A stretch of DNA of 64,000 nucleotides from Roseovarius dicentrarchi (GCF_003316635.1 NZ_QNQP01000003.1:1-64000), one strand, 5' to 3'; shown: positions 26,722 to 36,845, numbered from the stretch's first letter. Notes: generated from the letters alone by a model not told the origin. A program made the numbers and translations.

Positions 26722-26745
26722 GGATAGTTTAGCGTTAAACTATCC
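26722..26745. promoter_or_regulatory. Perfect 10-bp inverted repeat upstream of pdhA
   Basis: GGATAGTTTA at 26722-26731 and TAAACTATCC at 26736-26745 are exact reverse complements separated by GCGT, 35 bp before the pdhA ATG. A/T-rich, symmetric and without a following T-run, it reads as a repressor/activator operator rather than a terminator. The cognate regulator is not in view. Confidence 0.6.
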
Positions 26746-26780
26746 TGCGATATATGTGCCAACCAAGGGGATATCTGCCA

Positions 26781-27791
26781 ATGGCTGCCCAGAAGAAAGC
26801 AAGCAAATCAAACGCTTCGGCGGAGGATCTGAAGGCGTATTATTACGACATGCTGCTGATCCGGCGATTCGAGGAAAAGGCAGGCCAACTATACGGCATG
26901 GGCCTGATCGGCGGATTCTGTCACCTTTACATCGGCCAGGAGGCGATCGTTGTCGGGCTTGAGGCCACCGCGGAAGAGGGCGACAAGCGCATTACCACAT
27001 ATCGCGATCACGGTCATATGCTGGCGTGCGGCATGACCCCGGACGGCGTCATGGCCGAGCTGACCGGCCGCGAGGATGGCTATAGCCGCGGCAAGGGCGG
27101 CTCGATGCACATGTTCTCGAAGGAAAAGGATTTTTACGGCGGGCACGGCATTGTCGGCGCCAACGTGCCGCTGGGTGCCGGGCTGGCATTTTCCGACAAG
27201 TATCGCGGCAATGACCGGGTGACGTTCACCTATTTCGGTGACGGCGCGTCCAATCAGGGCCAGGTTTTCGAGACGTTCAATATGGCTGCCCTCTGGGCGT
27301 TGCCGGTGATTTTCGTCATTGAGAATAACAATTACGCGATGGGAACGTCGCAAAAACGCTCCACCTCGGCGCCCGAGCTTTACAAGCGGGGCGAGGCGTT
27401 CGGCATCCCCGGCGAGGCGGTGGATGGCATGGACGTTCTGGCCGTCAAGGAAGCGGGCGAAAAGGCCGTCGCGCATTGCCGCGCGGGCAAGGGGCCGTAC
27501 ATCCTTGAGATGAAGACCTATCGCTATCGCGGTCATTCGATGTCGGACCCGGCCAAATATCGCACCCGCGAGGAAGTGCAGAAGATCCGCGAAGAAAAGG
27601 ACTGCATCGAACATGTCCGCGATCTGCTGCTGACCGGCAAACACGCGACCGAGGATGATCTGAAAGCGATCGACAAGGACATCAAGAAGATCGTCAACGC
27701 ATCCGCCGAATTCGCCAAGGACAGCCCCGAGCCGGACCCCGCCGAGCTGTGGACAGACGTCTACGCCGATGCCGTGCCGCAGAAAGCCTGA
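26781..27791 (+). CDS. pdhA: Pyruvate dehydrogenase E1 component, alpha subunit
   Basis: Thiamine-diphosphate-binding subunit that decarboxylates pyruvate with PdhB. 336 residues. The ThDP motif is G-D-G-A-S-N-Q-G-Q...E-N-N-N-Y-A-M-G, and the C-terminal Y-R-Y-R-G-H-S-M-S-D-P loop is present. ATG 26781 is preceded by AAGGGG at somewhat long spacing; an in-frame earlier ATG at 26754 encodes an implausible extension. First gene of pdhA-pdhB-pdhC; the E3 lipoamide dehydrogenase gene is not in the window. Confidence 0.95.
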   Translation: MAAQKKASKSNASAEDLKAYYYDMLLIRRFEEKAGQLYGMGLIGGFCHLYIGQEAIVVGLEATAEEGDKRITTYRDHGHMLACGMTPDGVMAELTGREDGYSRGKGGSMHMFSKEKDFYGGHGIVGANVPLGAGLAFSDKYRGNDRVTFTYFGDGASNQGQVFETFNMAALWALPVIFVIENNNYAMGTSQKRSTSAPELYKRGEAFGIPGEAVDGMDVLAVKEAGEKAVAHCRAGKGPYILEMKTYRYRGHSMSDPAKYRTREEVQKIREEKDCIEHVRDLLLTGKHATEDDLKAIDKDIKKIVNASAEFAKDSPEPDPAELWTDVYADAVPQKA

Positions 27792-27804
27792 GGAGCCATA
27801 TTAG

Positions 27805-29178
27805 ATGACGACAGAAATTCTCATGCCCGCCCTCAGCCCTACGATGGAAGAGGGAACGCTGGCCAAATGGCTGGTGAAGGAAGGCGATACCGTAAGCTCG
27901 GGCGATATCATCGCCGAGATTGAAACAGACAAGGCCACGATGGAATTCGAGGCCGTGGACGAAGGCACCATCGGCAAGATCCTGATCGAGGAGGGCACCG
28001 AAGGCGTCAAGGTCAACACCGCCATCGCCGTGCTGCTGGAAGAGGGCGAAAGCGCCGACGACATCGGCGACGCCAAGGCCAAGGCGCCAGAACCCGAGGT
28101 CAAGGAGGCGCCCAAACCCGACGCGCCGAAATCCGCCCCGGCCAAGGCTGCCGCGCCGCAGCCGGACCGCAGCCCCGACTGGCCCGAAGGCACCGAAACC
28201 AAACAGCAGACAGTGCGCGAGGCGCTGAATGCCGCCATGGCCGAGGAAATGCGCGCCGATGATGACGTGTTCATCATGGGCGAGGAGGTGGCCGAATATC
28301 AAGGCGCCTACAAGATCACCCAGAACCTGCTGGAAGAATTCGGCGCGCGGCGCGTGATCGACACGCCCATTACCGAACATGGCTTTGCCGGGATCGGCGT
28401 CGGCGCGGCCTTTGGCGGGCTGAAGCCCATCGTGGAGTTCATGACGTGGAATTTCGCCATGCAGGCGATCGACCAGATCATCAACTCGGCGGCCAAGACG
28501 CTTTATATGTCCGGCGGTCAGATGGGCTGCCCTATCGTGTTCCGCGGCCCCAATGGCGCCGCCGCGCGCGTGGCCGCGCAGCATAGCCAGGATTACGCGG
28601 CGTGGTATGCGCATATTCCGGGGCTGAAAGTGGTGCAGCCCTATTCGGCCTCTGACGCCAAGGGCCTGCTGAAATCGGCCATTCGGGACCCGAACCCGGT
28701 GATCTTTCTCGAAAACGAAATCCTTTATGGCAAATCGTTTGACGTGCCGGTGATGGATGATTTCACCGTGCCCTTCGGCAAGGCGCGCATCTGGCGCGAG
28801 GGCGAGGATGTGACCATCGTCAGCTTTGGCATCGGCATGACCTACGCGTTGGAGGCCGCCGAAAAGCTGGCCGAGGATGGCATTTCCGCCGAGGTGATCG
28901 ACCTGCGCACGCTGCGCCCCATCGACTATGACACGTTGATCGCCAGCGTGCAGAAAACCAACCGCTGCGTGACCGTCGAAGAGGGCTTCCCGGTGGCATC
29001 CATTGGAAACCACCTCTCGGCTGTTATCATGGAGCGCGCTTTTGATTATCTGGACGCCCCGGTGATCAACTGCCTGGGCAAGGATGTGCCGATGCCCTAT
29101 GCCGCGAACCTTGAAAAGCTGGCGCTGACCTCGACCCAAGAGGTTTTGGATGCCGTGCACAAAGTCACCTACCGTTAA
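27805..29178 (+). CDS. pdhB: Pyruvate dehydrogenase E1 beta subunit with N-terminal lipoyl domain
   Basis: 457 residues. Residues 1-88 form a biotinyl/lipoyl domain with the modified lysine K43 in [10 protein letters not shown]. An Ala/Pro/Lys-rich linker (about 90-120) leads to the E1-beta transketolase domain ([11 protein letters not shown], then [10 protein letters not shown]). Lipoylated E1 beta is a known alphaproteobacterial arrangement. The lipoyl domain differs from that of the next gene at only four positions. A 606-codon antisense frame spans this gene and part of pdhC and is not considered coding. Confidence 0.95.
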   Translation: MTTEILMPALSPTMEEGTLAKWLVKEGDTVSSGDIIAEIETDKATMEFEAVDEGTIGKILIEEGTEGVKVNTAIAVLLEEGESADDIGDAKAKAPEPEVKEAPKPDAPKSAPAKAAAPQPDRSPDWPEGTETKQQTVREALNAAMAEEMRADDDVFIMGEEVAEYQGAYKITQNLLEEFGARRVIDTPITEHGFAGIGVGAAFGGLKPIVEFMTWNFAMQAIDQIINSAAKTLYMSGGQMGCPIVFRGPNGAAARVAAQHSQDYAAWYAHIPGLKVVQPYSASDAKGLLKSAIRDPNPVIFLENEILYGKSFDVPVMDDFTVPFGKARIWREGEDVTIVSFGIGMTYALEAAEKLAEDGISAEVIDLRTLRPIDYDTLIASVQKTNRCVTVEEGFPVASIGNHLSAVIMERAFDYLDAPVINCLGKDVPMPYAANLEKLALTSTQEVLDAVHKVTYR

Positions 29179-29190
29179 GGAGAGAGAGCG

Positions 29191-30507
29191 ATGCCGACAG
29201 AAATTCTGATGCCCGCGCTTTCCCCGACGATGGAGGAAGGCACGCTGGCCAAATGGCTGGTCAAGGAGGGCGACACCGTGTCCTCCGGCGATCTGCTGGC
29301 CGAGATTGAAACCGACAAGGCGACGATGGAATTCGAGGCCGTGGACGAAGGCACCATCGGCAAGATCCTGGTCGAGGAGGGCACCGAAGGCGTCAAGGTC
29401 AACACCGCCATTGCCGTGCTGCTGGAGGAGGGCGAAAGCGCCGACGATATAGGCAGCGCGCCTGAGTCGGAGAAAAAGGCGGAGAAGGCCGAGGCCCCTG
29501 AAAAAGAGGCGCAACCCGAACCTGCATCAGGCACCGTGACCGAGGCACCCGCCGCCCCCAAGGGCAAGGATGGCGAGCGTATCTTTGCCTCCCCCCTCGC
29601 GCGCCGGATCGCGGCCGACAAGGGGCTGGACCTGAGCCAGATCGACGGCTCCGGCCCGCATGGCCGCATCGTCAAGGCAGATGTCGAAGGCGCCAGCGCC
29701 GCACCGGCCAAGCAGCCCCAGGCGGCAGAGGCGGACGCCGTCGGCGCCCCCGCCGCGACTGAACCGGCCAAAGTGGGCCAGTCTGCCAGCGCCGTCGCCA
29801 AGATGTACGAGGGCCGCGAGTATCAGGAGGTCAAGCTGGACGGGATGCGCAAAACCATCGCCGCCCGCCTGACCGAGGCCAAGCAGACCGTGCCGCATTT
29901 CTACCTGCGCCGCGATATCCGGCTGGATGCGCTGCTGAAATTCCGCAGCGACCTGAACAAGCAGTTGGAGCCGCGCGGCGTCAAGCTGAGCGTTAACGAC
30001 TTCATCATCAAAGCCTGCGCGCTGGCCTTGCAGTCGGTGCCGACGACAAATGCCGTCTGGGCGGGTGACCGGGTGTTGCAACTCAAGCCCTCGGATGTGG
30101 CTGTTGCCGTCGCGATCGAGGGCGGGCTGTTCACGCCGGTGCTGAAAGATGCCGACACAAAATCCCTGTCGGCCCTGTCTGCCGAGATGAAGGATCTGGC
30201 CGCCCGCGCGCGCGATCGCAAGCTGGCCCCGCATGAATATCAGGGCGGCAGCTTTGCGGTGTCCAACCTCGGCATGTTCGGGATCGATAATTTCGATGCG
30301 GTCATCAACCCGCCCCATGGCGCCATTCTGGCCGTGGGCGCGGGCGTGAAAAAACCCGTCGTCGGCAAGGATGGCGAGTTGTCGGTGGCAACCGTCATGT
30401 CAGTCACGCTCAGCGTGGATCACCGGGTGATTGACGGTGCGATGGGCGCCGAGCTGTTGCAGCATATCGTTGAAAATCTGGAAAATCCGATGGTCATGCT
30501 GGCCTGA
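29191..30507 (+). CDS. pdhC: Dihydrolipoamide acetyltransferase (E2 of pyruvate dehydrogenase)
   Basis: 438 residues in the classic order: lipoyl domain 1-88 (lysine in E-T-D-K-A-T-M-E-F), an E/A/P-rich linker, the peripheral-subunit-binding domain near 130-165 ([16 protein letters not shown]), a second Ala/Pro linker, and the catalytic core ending with [14 protein letters not shown]. It accepts the acetyl group from E1 and forms acetyl-CoA. A GGAGAG run precedes the ATG. A strong terminator follows at 30528. Confidence 0.95.
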   Translation: MPTEILMPALSPTMEEGTLAKWLVKEGDTVSSGDLLAEIETDKATMEFEAVDEGTIGKILVEEGTEGVKVNTAIAVLLEEGESADDIGSAPESEKKAEKAEAPEKEAQPEPASGTVTEAPAAPKGKDGERIFASPLARRIAADKGLDLSQIDGSGPHGRIVKADVEGASAAPAKQPQAAEADAVGAPAATEPAKVGQSASAVAKMYEGREYQEVKLDGMRKTIAARLTEAKQTVPHFYLRRDIRLDALLKFRSDLNKQLEPRGVKLSVNDFIIKACALALQSVPTTNAVWAGDRVLQLKPSDVAVAVAIEGGLFTPVLKDADTKSLSALSAEMKDLAARARDRKLAPHEYQGGSFAVSNLGMFGIDNFDAVINPPHGAILAVGAGVKKPVVGKDGELSVATVMSVTLSVDHRVIDGAMGAELLQHIVENLENPMVMLA

Positions 30508-30527
30508 AACGGGGCTTGTTGCCACGG

Positions 30528-30554
30528 AAAACGCGCCCCTTCGGGCGCGTTTTT
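30528..30554. terminator. Bidirectional intrinsic terminator after the pdh operon
   Basis: ACGCGCCC at 30531-30538 pairs with GGGCGCGT at 30543-30550 around a CTTC loop, flanked by AAA and TTTT runs that extend the stem. It lies between convergent pdhC and an MFS gene and can serve both strands. Confidence 0.9.
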
Positions 30555-30572
30555 CATTCGGCACCGTCCTGA

Positions 30573-31814
30573 TTATTCCGATACGGCCGGTGGGCGCATT
30601 GACACGATCAGAACGATGGCAAGAACCGCCAGCCCCCCGGACAGGGCGTATGGCACCTGAAAATCGCCGATCTTTTCGGCCAGAAATCCGGCAACCACCG
30701 GGCCGATGCCCTGACCGGCGGAAAACACGATTGTCAGCACGGCAAACACATTCGCAGCAGAGGTCGGGCCAAAATAATCGCCCGCCGATGCGGCAATGAT
30801 GACCGGAATGCTCCACGCGGCCAAACCGAACAGAGTGACCGACACATATAAAAGGCCGGGCGCAGATCCAAACCCGACAAGCATATAGGCCGTGCCCAGT
30901 ACGCCAAACGCTACCGCCATGCCCGCGCGGCGCCCCAGACGATCGGATATCCAGCCAAACAGGATACCCGAAAAAACGCTGAGCAGGCCGAACCACGCCC
31001 ACAGATTACCGGATGCATTTTTGGTCATGCCGTAGGCGTCGACCATGCTGGTGACGATAAACGTCACGTAAATCATGTAGGTGGCCCCATAGATGCCATA
31101 GGCCAGCCCCAGCTGCGCCAGCAGCCGCAGCTTGGCCCGCGGGGCCTGAACGGGTGCGCTTGCGGTCGTTTTCTCAGGGGTGCGCCCGGCGGGCAGCTTG
31201 CCAATCTCGCTGGGGCGATTGCGAAACAGGGCAAGGCACAGGCCGATGGCCAGGGCGGTGATCGCTGCAAAGATCAGCCATGCGATCTGCCATGGCACGA
31301 GGCCAAATTGCGGTGACAGCTGCGGCAGGATGAACCCGCTCAGGATAATGCCAAAGCCCGATCCGGCCATGACGATCCCCGCGGCAAGGCCGCGATGCGA
31401 CGGATAGAACCACTGCGACATCGAGCTCATCGAAGGTAGAACAACGCCGGCACTGCCGATGCCGGTCAGCGTATATAGCGCGCACAGAACCGCGAAACTG
31501 CCGGTAAACGCCATGCCCGCCATCGACCCCGCAATCAGCCCAAGGCTGGCGACGATGGTTGCGCGCGCCCGCAATCTGGGCAGGACCAGCGGGATCAGCA
31601 GCACCCCGATCAAATACCCGGCCATGTTGGCAAAGCCCAGCAAACCGGCCTGCGAATACGACAGGCCCAGCGTCTGCGACATCGACGGCAGCAACATGCC
31701 AAAGGCAAACCGCCCCAACCCCAGAGCGCAAAACACCGCAACGGCGCCGGCCAGCGCGACAGTCCACGCATAATTACGTTGCGCGCGGGTCTGGGGTGTC
31801 CTGTTCTGGCTCAC
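30573..31814 (-). CDS. MFS transporter, YbfB/YjiJ-like
   Basis: Inner-membrane carrier of 413 residues with twelve predicted spans. The first loop has G-R-F-A-F-G-M-L-L-P-S-M and the central loop G-W-I-S-D-R-L-G-R-R, both MFS hallmarks. The substrate is unknown. Start is GTG 31814 with AGGGG about 6 nt upstream. Divergent context is absent: adk lies upstream on the same strand after a 170-bp gap with nothing recognisable. Confidence 0.88.
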   Translation of the reverse strand: MSQNRTPQTRAQRNYAWTVALAGAVAVFCALGLGRFAFGMLLPSMSQTLGLSYSQAGLLGFANMAGYLIGVLLIPLVLPRLRARATIVASLGLIAGSMAGMAFTGSFAVLCALYTLTGIGSAGVVLPSMSSMSQWFYPSHRGLAAGIVMAGSGFGIILSGFILPQLSPQFGLVPWQIAWLIFAAITALAIGLCLALFRNRPSEIGKLPAGRTPEKTTASAPVQAPRAKLRLLAQLGLAYGIYGATYMIYVTFIVTSMVDAYGMTKNASGNLWAWFGLLSVFSGILFGWISDRLGRRAGMAVAFGVLGTAYMLVGFGSAPGLLYVSVTLFGLAAWSIPVIIAASAGDYFGPTSAANVFAVLTIVFSAGQGIGPVVAGFLAEKIGDFQVPYALSGGLAVLAIVLIVSMRPPAVSE

Positions 31815-31984
31815 GTGTGGCCCCTGCTTTGCTGCCCATGCACCGGGTCAAGGTGGCTGCGTTCGGGCGCGATTTATAACGTTGCACCGGGCGCTTGGCG
31901 TCCTGCGCAACAGATTGGGCGGCACGCGATGCACGCTGCATTACGCTGGCCTTGCCGATGCATGAGCCTTCGGGGCAAGTCTGG

Positions 31985-32644
31985 TCAAGCGTCTTCTTGC
32001 GCTACGGCCGCTGCCAATTCGTTGCTGATGGCCTTGATATCACCCATTGCGTCAATGTGTTTGAGCAGTCCTTTGCCCTCGTAGTAGGCGATCAGCGGCG
32101 CGGTTTCGGCATGATACGCGGCAAGCCGCTGCGCGACGGTTTCCGCATTATCATCCGCGCGGCGTTTGAAATCATGCCCGCCGCAGGCGTCGCAGGTGTC
32201 AGGGTTTGCCGGTTTCTTGTGGGTATCGTGATACCCCTCGCCGCAGGCGGCACAGGTATATCGGCCCGATACCCGGTCAATCATCGCCTCGTCCTGCACG
32301 TCGAGCGATATGACGAGGTCCAGCGTCTGCGCCTTTTCGGTCAGGAGCGTATCCAACGCCTGGGCCTGTGCCACCGTGCGCGGGAACCCGTCAAAGATGA
32401 CGCCGTTTGCCGTATCGGGACGGTCCAGCCGGTCGCTGACAATGGCGATGACAATATCGTCGGACACCAGACCGCCGGCCTGCATCACGTCCTGCGCGGC
32501 CTTGCCCGCATCGGTGCCCTTTTCCACGGCATCGCGCAGCAAATCCCCGGTGGACAGTTGCACCAGCCCGAATTTTTCAGTCAGCACGCGCGATTGGGTG
32601 CCTTTTCCGGCGCCGGGCGGCCCGAGCAATATCAGGTTGGCCAT
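31985..32644 (-). CDS. adk: Adenylate kinase, long zinc-finger type
   Basis: Interconverts AMP + ATP and 2 ADP. 219 residues. P-loop G-P-P-G-A-G-K-G-T-Q; AMP-binding T-G-D-L-L-R and F-D-G-F-P-R-T. The long LID carries four cysteines (C-A-A-C ... C-D-A-C), a zinc-type LID more often seen in Gram-positive enzymes but present in some proteobacteria. AAGGAA lies 8 nt before ATG 32644. In many genomes adk is next to ribosomal genes; here it stands alone. Confidence 0.95.
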   Translation of the reverse strand: MANLILLGPPGAGKGTQSRVLTEKFGLVQLSTGDLLRDAVEKGTDAGKAAQDVMQAGGLVSDDIVIAIVSDRLDRPDTANGVIFDGFPRTVAQAQALDTLLTEKAQTLDLVISLDVQDEAMIDRVSGRYTCAACGEGYHDTHKKPANPDTCDACGGHDFKRRADDNAETVAQRLAAYHAETAPLIAYYEGKGLLKHIDAMGDIKAISNELAAAVAQEDA

Positions 32645-32861
32645 GTTCAACGTTCCTTTCGCTGTGTTCTTTGGGTTGCAGGTGCCGCGCAGGCGGATTG
32701 TGCAGGACTGCAAGCGCAGGTCACGCCGCTGGCAGGCGTCCGGACGTGGCATCATGCGGGACTGATAAACTGTTGTGAATTGGCCCCGCGCCGTGCGCGA
32801 GGTGGCCGTCATGTGTCTGGCGCGGGCGCCAGACACTGTGTTGTGGCGTCAAAATGCCTGT

Positions 32862-34499
32862 TCAGGCCTTTTGATCGGCTCGCAGTTCAACGCGGCGGAT
32901 CTTGCCCGAGATGGTCTTGGGCAGTTCGTCGACAAAATTGATCTCGCGCGGGTATTTGTACGGCGCGGTGTATTTCTTGCAGAAGTCCTGAATTTCCTTG
33001 ACCAGTTCGTCCGACGGCTCCTTGCCTTTGACCAGAATGACGTAGGCGGAGACAATCTCGCCGCGCATGTCGTCGGGTTTGCCGATCACGGCGCTTTCGG
33101 CAACGGCGGGATGCTCCAGCAGGGTGCTTTCCACCTCGAACGGGCTGATGCGATAGCCGCCCGAGCTGATCAGGTCGTCGGCGCGGCCGATGAACCAGAA
33201 ATAGCCGTCGCTGTCACGTTTGGCGGTGTCGCCGGTAAAGTACCAGCCGTTGCGGAAATCCTTCCTGTTCGGCTCGCCGCCGGTGTAATAGCCGTCAAAC
33301 AGGCCCGGAGGCGTGCCGTTTTTCAGGTTCACCGCGATATTGCCAATCTCGTCATCGGGCATCCGGTTGCCTTCGTCATCGACGATTTCCACGTCATAGC
33401 CCGGCACGGGCTGACCCATCGAGCCGATCTTGACCGGCTGATCGGGGAAGTTGCCGACGATGTTGATCGTCTCGCTCTGGCCATAGCCGTCTGCGACGGT
33501 GGTGCCGGTGGCCTTCTTCCAGAAGTTGATCACTTCGGGGTTCAGCGGCTCGCCCGCGCCCATGGAGCGGCGCAGCGAGCTGAGGTCGTAGCCCGACATA
33601 TCGGCCTGCGCGAACATGCGGTAGGCGGTTGGCGGGCCGCAGAACGTGGTGACGCCCAGCTTTTCCACCAGTTTCAGGTGCTGATCGACGTCAAAGCCGG
33701 GGGGATCGTACAGAACAACCGTGACACCCATCAGGAACTGCGGGAACACCATGCCCCATGCCGCCTTGGCCCAGCCGGTGTCGGTCAGGGTCCAGTGGAT
33801 ATCATCGGGCTGGAAGTCCATCCAGAACAGGCCGGTCGACGCATGCGCCAGACCGTATTCATACGACCGCGGCACCATTTTGGGCATTCCGGTGGTGCCG
33901 GACGTGAAAAAGCCCAGCATCATATCGTCGCAATGTGTCTTGGGGCGGTCTTCGGGGGCGATTTCACCCGGCTGGTCCTTGCACAGCTCCTCGGTGGAAA
34001 TCCAGCCTTCGCGCGGGCCGCCGATGACGATCAGGAATTCCAGCGTCGGGCATTCATCCCGCACCTCTTCAACCTTTTCGCAATGCTCGGGCGTGACGAT
34101 GATCGCGCGCGCCTTGACGCCGTTCACGCGGTATTCGATGTCGTGACCGGTCAGCAGGTTCGTGCCGGGCAGCGACACAACGCCCAGCTTCATGCAGCCG
34201 AACAGCGCGTCGTACCACTGGGGGATGCGGCCCGCGATCAGGCAGGCGAAATCGCCCTGCTTCAGCCCCAGTGTGCGCAGCCCGTTGGCCATCTGCGACG
34301 AGGTGCGCGCCAGATCGGAATACTTGATTTCGCGGACGTTCTCGCCGGTTTTGTCCACGGCCAGAACCGCCGTTTTGTCGGCCTCGCGCCCGCGGCGGTC
34401 GATCACATCATAGGCAAAGTTGAAATCGTCCGGGCAATGAAATTTATAAGCTTCGCGCGCCTCTTTGTATGTTCTTGGAACATTCATGAATTCGTACAT
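32862..34499 (-). CDS. AMP-forming acyl-CoA synthetase (medium-chain type)
   Basis: Adenylate-forming enzyme of 545 residues that activates a carboxylic acid to its CoA thioester. Motifs in order: P-loop F-F-T-S-G-T-T-G-M-P-K near residue 195, G-Y-G-Q-S-E near 320, T-G-D-T-A near 420, I-S-S-G-G-Y-R-I-S-P and the C-terminal catalytic lysine in K-T-I-S-G-K-I-R-R. Overall it resembles medium-chain/ACSM-type or benzoate-type ligases. AAGGAG is 6 nt before ATG 34499. Neighbour of an AraC regulator and the etf-acyl-CoA region, suggesting it supplies acyl-CoA to that pathway. Confidence 0.9.
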   Translation of the reverse strand: MYEFMNVPRTYKEAREAYKFHCPDDFNFAYDVIDRRGREADKTAVLAVDKTGENVREIKYSDLARTSSQMANGLRTLGLKQGDFACLIAGRIPQWYDALFGCMKLGVVSLPGTNLLTGHDIEYRVNGVKARAIIVTPEHCEKVEEVRDECPTLEFLIVIGGPREGWISTEELCKDQPGEIAPEDRPKTHCDDMMLGFFTSGTTGMPKMVPRSYEYGLAHASTGLFWMDFQPDDIHWTLTDTGWAKAAWGMVFPQFLMGVTVVLYDPPGFDVDQHLKLVEKLGVTTFCGPPTAYRMFAQADMSGYDLSSLRRSMGAGEPLNPEVINFWKKATGTTVADGYGQSETINIVGNFPDQPVKIGSMGQPVPGYDVEIVDDEGNRMPDDEIGNIAVNLKNGTPPGLFDGYYTGGEPNRKDFRNGWYFTGDTAKRDSDGYFWFIGRADDLISSGGYRISPFEVESTLLEHPAVAESAVIGKPDDMRGEIVSAYVILVKGKEPSDELVKEIQDFCKKYTAPYKYPREINFVDELPKTISGKIRRVELRADQKA

Positions 34500-34600
34500 G
34501 TCTTACTCCTTGGTTGGGGCGGTGGGACGGCTGGTTCGCCGTCGCGCAAATATGTCTGTTCGGTGGCCCATTCGGATCGCTCCCAAAAGTTTAGCGGCGT

Positions 34601-35524
34601 CTAGGCAACCGTTTCAAGGTATTCGCGCGGCGCCATTCCGAACCGGGATTTGAAGCCCCGGTTGAAATTCGACAGATCGCGAAACCCCGAGTCAAAGGCT
34701 ACTTCGGAAATGTGAATACGTCTTGTGGTTTTTTGGCTGCGCAGCCGCGCGGCTGCGGCGGTCAGCCTGCGGTCGCGCACTTCGCTGCTGAAACTTGTGT
34801 TCTCGGCCTCGAACAGGCGCTGCACCTGCCGGGTCGACATCCCGATCTGGTGCGCCAGCCAGGCAAGGGACAAGTCTTGATTGGTCAGGTTCTGCTGGAT
34901 CAGGTCAAGCGCAAGCGCCAGTTGGCAATCCTTGCTGCTGGTCGCCTCGTCCTTGGCAAAGTCGACCGGGTTGGAAAAGGCCAGTTGGATCATGCCCAGG
35001 ATAAGCCCCGAAGTGGCCCGCCCGACAGCCGCGCCGTGATCCCAGCCGTGACAGACCTGCTGCACCTGTTGCCGGATCGTCGGGGCAAGCGGATGATCGG
35101 CAGGCAGCAGTTGCCCGATCTGCACGCGCCCCGCGCAGCAGCCAAGGAAATCCGCGCGCGGCATATGCAGCAGCAGCAGGCGGCCGGGCTGAAGCAATGT
35201 GATCCGGCAGTCCTTGGTCGAATCCACCAGCACGCAGTCACCCGCGCCCAGCGGGGCCAGTTCGCCGTTGTGATCCACGTGGACCCTGCCGCTGGCCTGA
35301 ATGAGGCAGAATATAAATTCAGCATCGTCCTGCCCGGCGCCGCGCGGCGCGCGCCGGATTGCGGCCACATCCCCGGAAATATCAGCGACCTTCAAACCGT
35401 CCAGATCATGCGCCGTAACGCGCCCTTTGACCGCGCTTTGATGGTCTTGGGCGACGCCCCGAAAGTGGTGGCAAACCTTCGCCAGATCGTGCGACCATCT
35501 GTTGAAATCAATCACATCACGCAT
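34601..35524 (-). CDS. AraC-family transcriptional regulator
   Basis: 307 residues: an N-terminal AraC-binding-like domain (about 30-180) and a C-terminal double HTH (S-L-A-W-L-A-H-Q-I-G-M-S-T-R-Q-V-Q-R-L-F and I-S-E-V-A-F-D-S-G-F-R-D-L-S-N-F-N-R-G-F). It resembles FeaR-type activators. Transcribed away from etfBA across a 562-bp gap and toward the acyl-CoA synthetase, so it may control either side. The ligand is unknown. Confidence 0.9.
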   Translation of the reverse strand: MRDVIDFNRWSHDLAKVCHHFRGVAQDHQSAVKGRVTAHDLDGLKVADISGDVAAIRRAPRGAGQDDAEFIFCLIQASGRVHVDHNGELAPLGAGDCVLVDSTKDCRITLLQPGRLLLLHMPRADFLGCCAGRVQIGQLLPADHPLAPTIRQQVQQVCHGWDHGAAVGRATSGLILGMIQLAFSNPVDFAKDEATSSKDCQLALALDLIQQNLTNQDLSLAWLAHQIGMSTRQVQRLFEAENTSFSSEVRDRRLTAAAARLRSQKTTRRIHISEVAFDSGFRDLSNFNRGFKSRFGMAPREYLETVA

Positions 35525-36086
35525 GCCGCACCCCCCGGCTGCTGCGCGCTGTGCCAGACGTCCCGGCAGATGTGTCGCGCCCTACCAAATTGCGGCCTTC
35601 CCATGCGGGCGCTGTGCCGGATGGAGGCAGGCGCACACGATCCGGCGCAGATGAGCAGGTGTATCCGGCATGACGGTGTCCTTTTGGTTGGGCGCGATTG
35701 GCGCGCTGTCTGAACTTCATGTCAGAGTATTAAGAAAAATCCCCACGTCTACGCGTAATATTCTAATCAAGTCGTGCGTGAATTCGCATATGAATGTGCG
35801 CCTGTTCCGGTGTTGCTGGCGCGTCAGGCATGGATTCTGGCGCGAAATGCCTAGAGCGGCGTGGGGCATTTGGATACCTTACAGGCGAAAGGTTTGTTGC
35901 CGCCGAACGCGCGTTCTGGCCGCGACCGGTATGGTCCGGATGGCGCAAGAAGATGGGGTGGGCGCGAGCCCGCAGAACCTCGGCGGTGGTTGAGGGCTGG
36001 GGCGCGGGCGCAGCTTTGCCTGGCTCTTTGAGGGGCGCGATGAAAGCCGCAGAACCGCAGAAGCATGATTTAGAAGGAAGTTCCAG
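35525..36086. other. Long divergent intergenic region between an araC-type gene and etfB
   Basis: These 562 bp hold no convincing gene; the 107-codon frame at 35670-35993 is Arg/Cys/Trp-rich and unlike a protein. Near 35720-35790 the DNA is A/T-rich, including a symmetrical ATTC-GCATAT-GAAT at about 35782. A spaced inverted repeat AAATGCC...GGCATTT lies at about 35846-35873. These could be regulator sites or leader-RNA structure for the etfB transcript. AAGGAA before 36087 is the etfB ribosome-binding site. Confidence 0.4.
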
Positions 36087-36845
36087 ATGAAGGTACTGGT
36101 CGCTGTCAAGCGCGTCATTGATTACAACGTGAAGGTTCGCGTCAAAGCGGACGGTAGCGGTGTCGATCTTGCCAACGTCAAAATGTCGATGAACCCGTTC
36201 GATGAGATCGCGGTAGAGCAGGCCATTCGCATGAAAGAGGCCGGCACAGTTGATGAAGTTGTCGCCGTCTCCATCGGCGTCAAGCAGGCGCAGGAAACGC
36301 TGCGCACCGCGCTGGCCATGGGCGCCGACCGCGCAATTCTGGTGATCGCGTCCGAGGACGTGAACACCGATATCGAGCCGCTGGCCGTTGCCAAGATCCT
36401 CAAGGCAATCGTGGACGAAGAGCAGCCCGGTCTGGTTCTGGCGGGCAAGCAGGCGATCGACAACGACATGAACGCCACCGGCCAGATGCTATCGGCGCTG
36501 CTGGGCTGGTCCCAGGGCACGTTCGCCTCCGCGCTCGATATCGAGGGCGATCATGCGCTGGTCACGCGCGAAGTGGATGGCGGCTTGCAGACGATCAAGG
36601 TCAAGATGCCCAGCATCGTCACCGTCGATCTGCGCCTGAACGAGCCGCGCTATGCGTCCCTTCCCAACATCATGAAGGCCAAGAAAAAGCCGCTGGACGA
36701 GAAAACCGCCGCCGATTACGGCGTCGATGTCACGCCGCGCCTCACCGTCACCGGCACCGCCGAGCCCGAGGCGCGCAAGGCCGGCGAAATCGTCGGCTCG
36801 GTCGATGAACTGGTTGCGAAACTCAAAGAAGCGGGGGCTGTATAA
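36087..36845 (+). CDS. etfB: Electron transfer flavoprotein, beta subunit
   Basis: Cytoplasmic subunit of 252 residues that binds AMP and pairs with EtfA to carry electrons from acyl-CoA dehydrogenases to ETF-quinone oxidoreductase. The start [15 protein letters not shown] and the signature [11 protein letters not shown] are typical. AAGGAA lies 7 nt upstream. The stop overlaps the etfA start (TAATG), so the subunits are coupled. Confidence 0.95.
   Translation: MKVLVAVKRVIDYNVKVRVKADGSGVDLANVKMSMNPFDEIAVEQAIRMKEAGTVDEVVAVSIGVKQAQETLRTALAMGADRAILVIASEDVNTDIEPLAVAKILKAIVDEEQPGLVLAGKQAIDNDMNATGQMLSALLGWSQGTFASALDIEGDHALVTREVDGGLQTIKVKMPSIVTVDLRLNEPRYASLPNIMKAKKKPLDEKTAADYGVDVTPRLTVTGTAEPEARKAGEIVGSVDELVAKLKEAGAV

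Noticed and set aside
27694..29514. 606-codon minus-strand open frame over pdhA-pdhB-pdhC
   Set aside because: It is antisense to genes with full catalytic motifs. Its Gly/His/Leu/Phe-rich repeats mirror GC-biased codons, and no domain is visible.
32775..34604. 609-codon plus-strand open frame over the acyl-CoA synthetase
   Set aside because: The opposite strand encodes all adenylation motifs with a good RBS. The long frame is a product of third-position GC bias.
35670..35993. 107-codon plus-strand frame upstream of etfB
   Set aside because: Arg/Cys/Trp-rich, no RBS, no recognisable pattern. Treated as intergenic.
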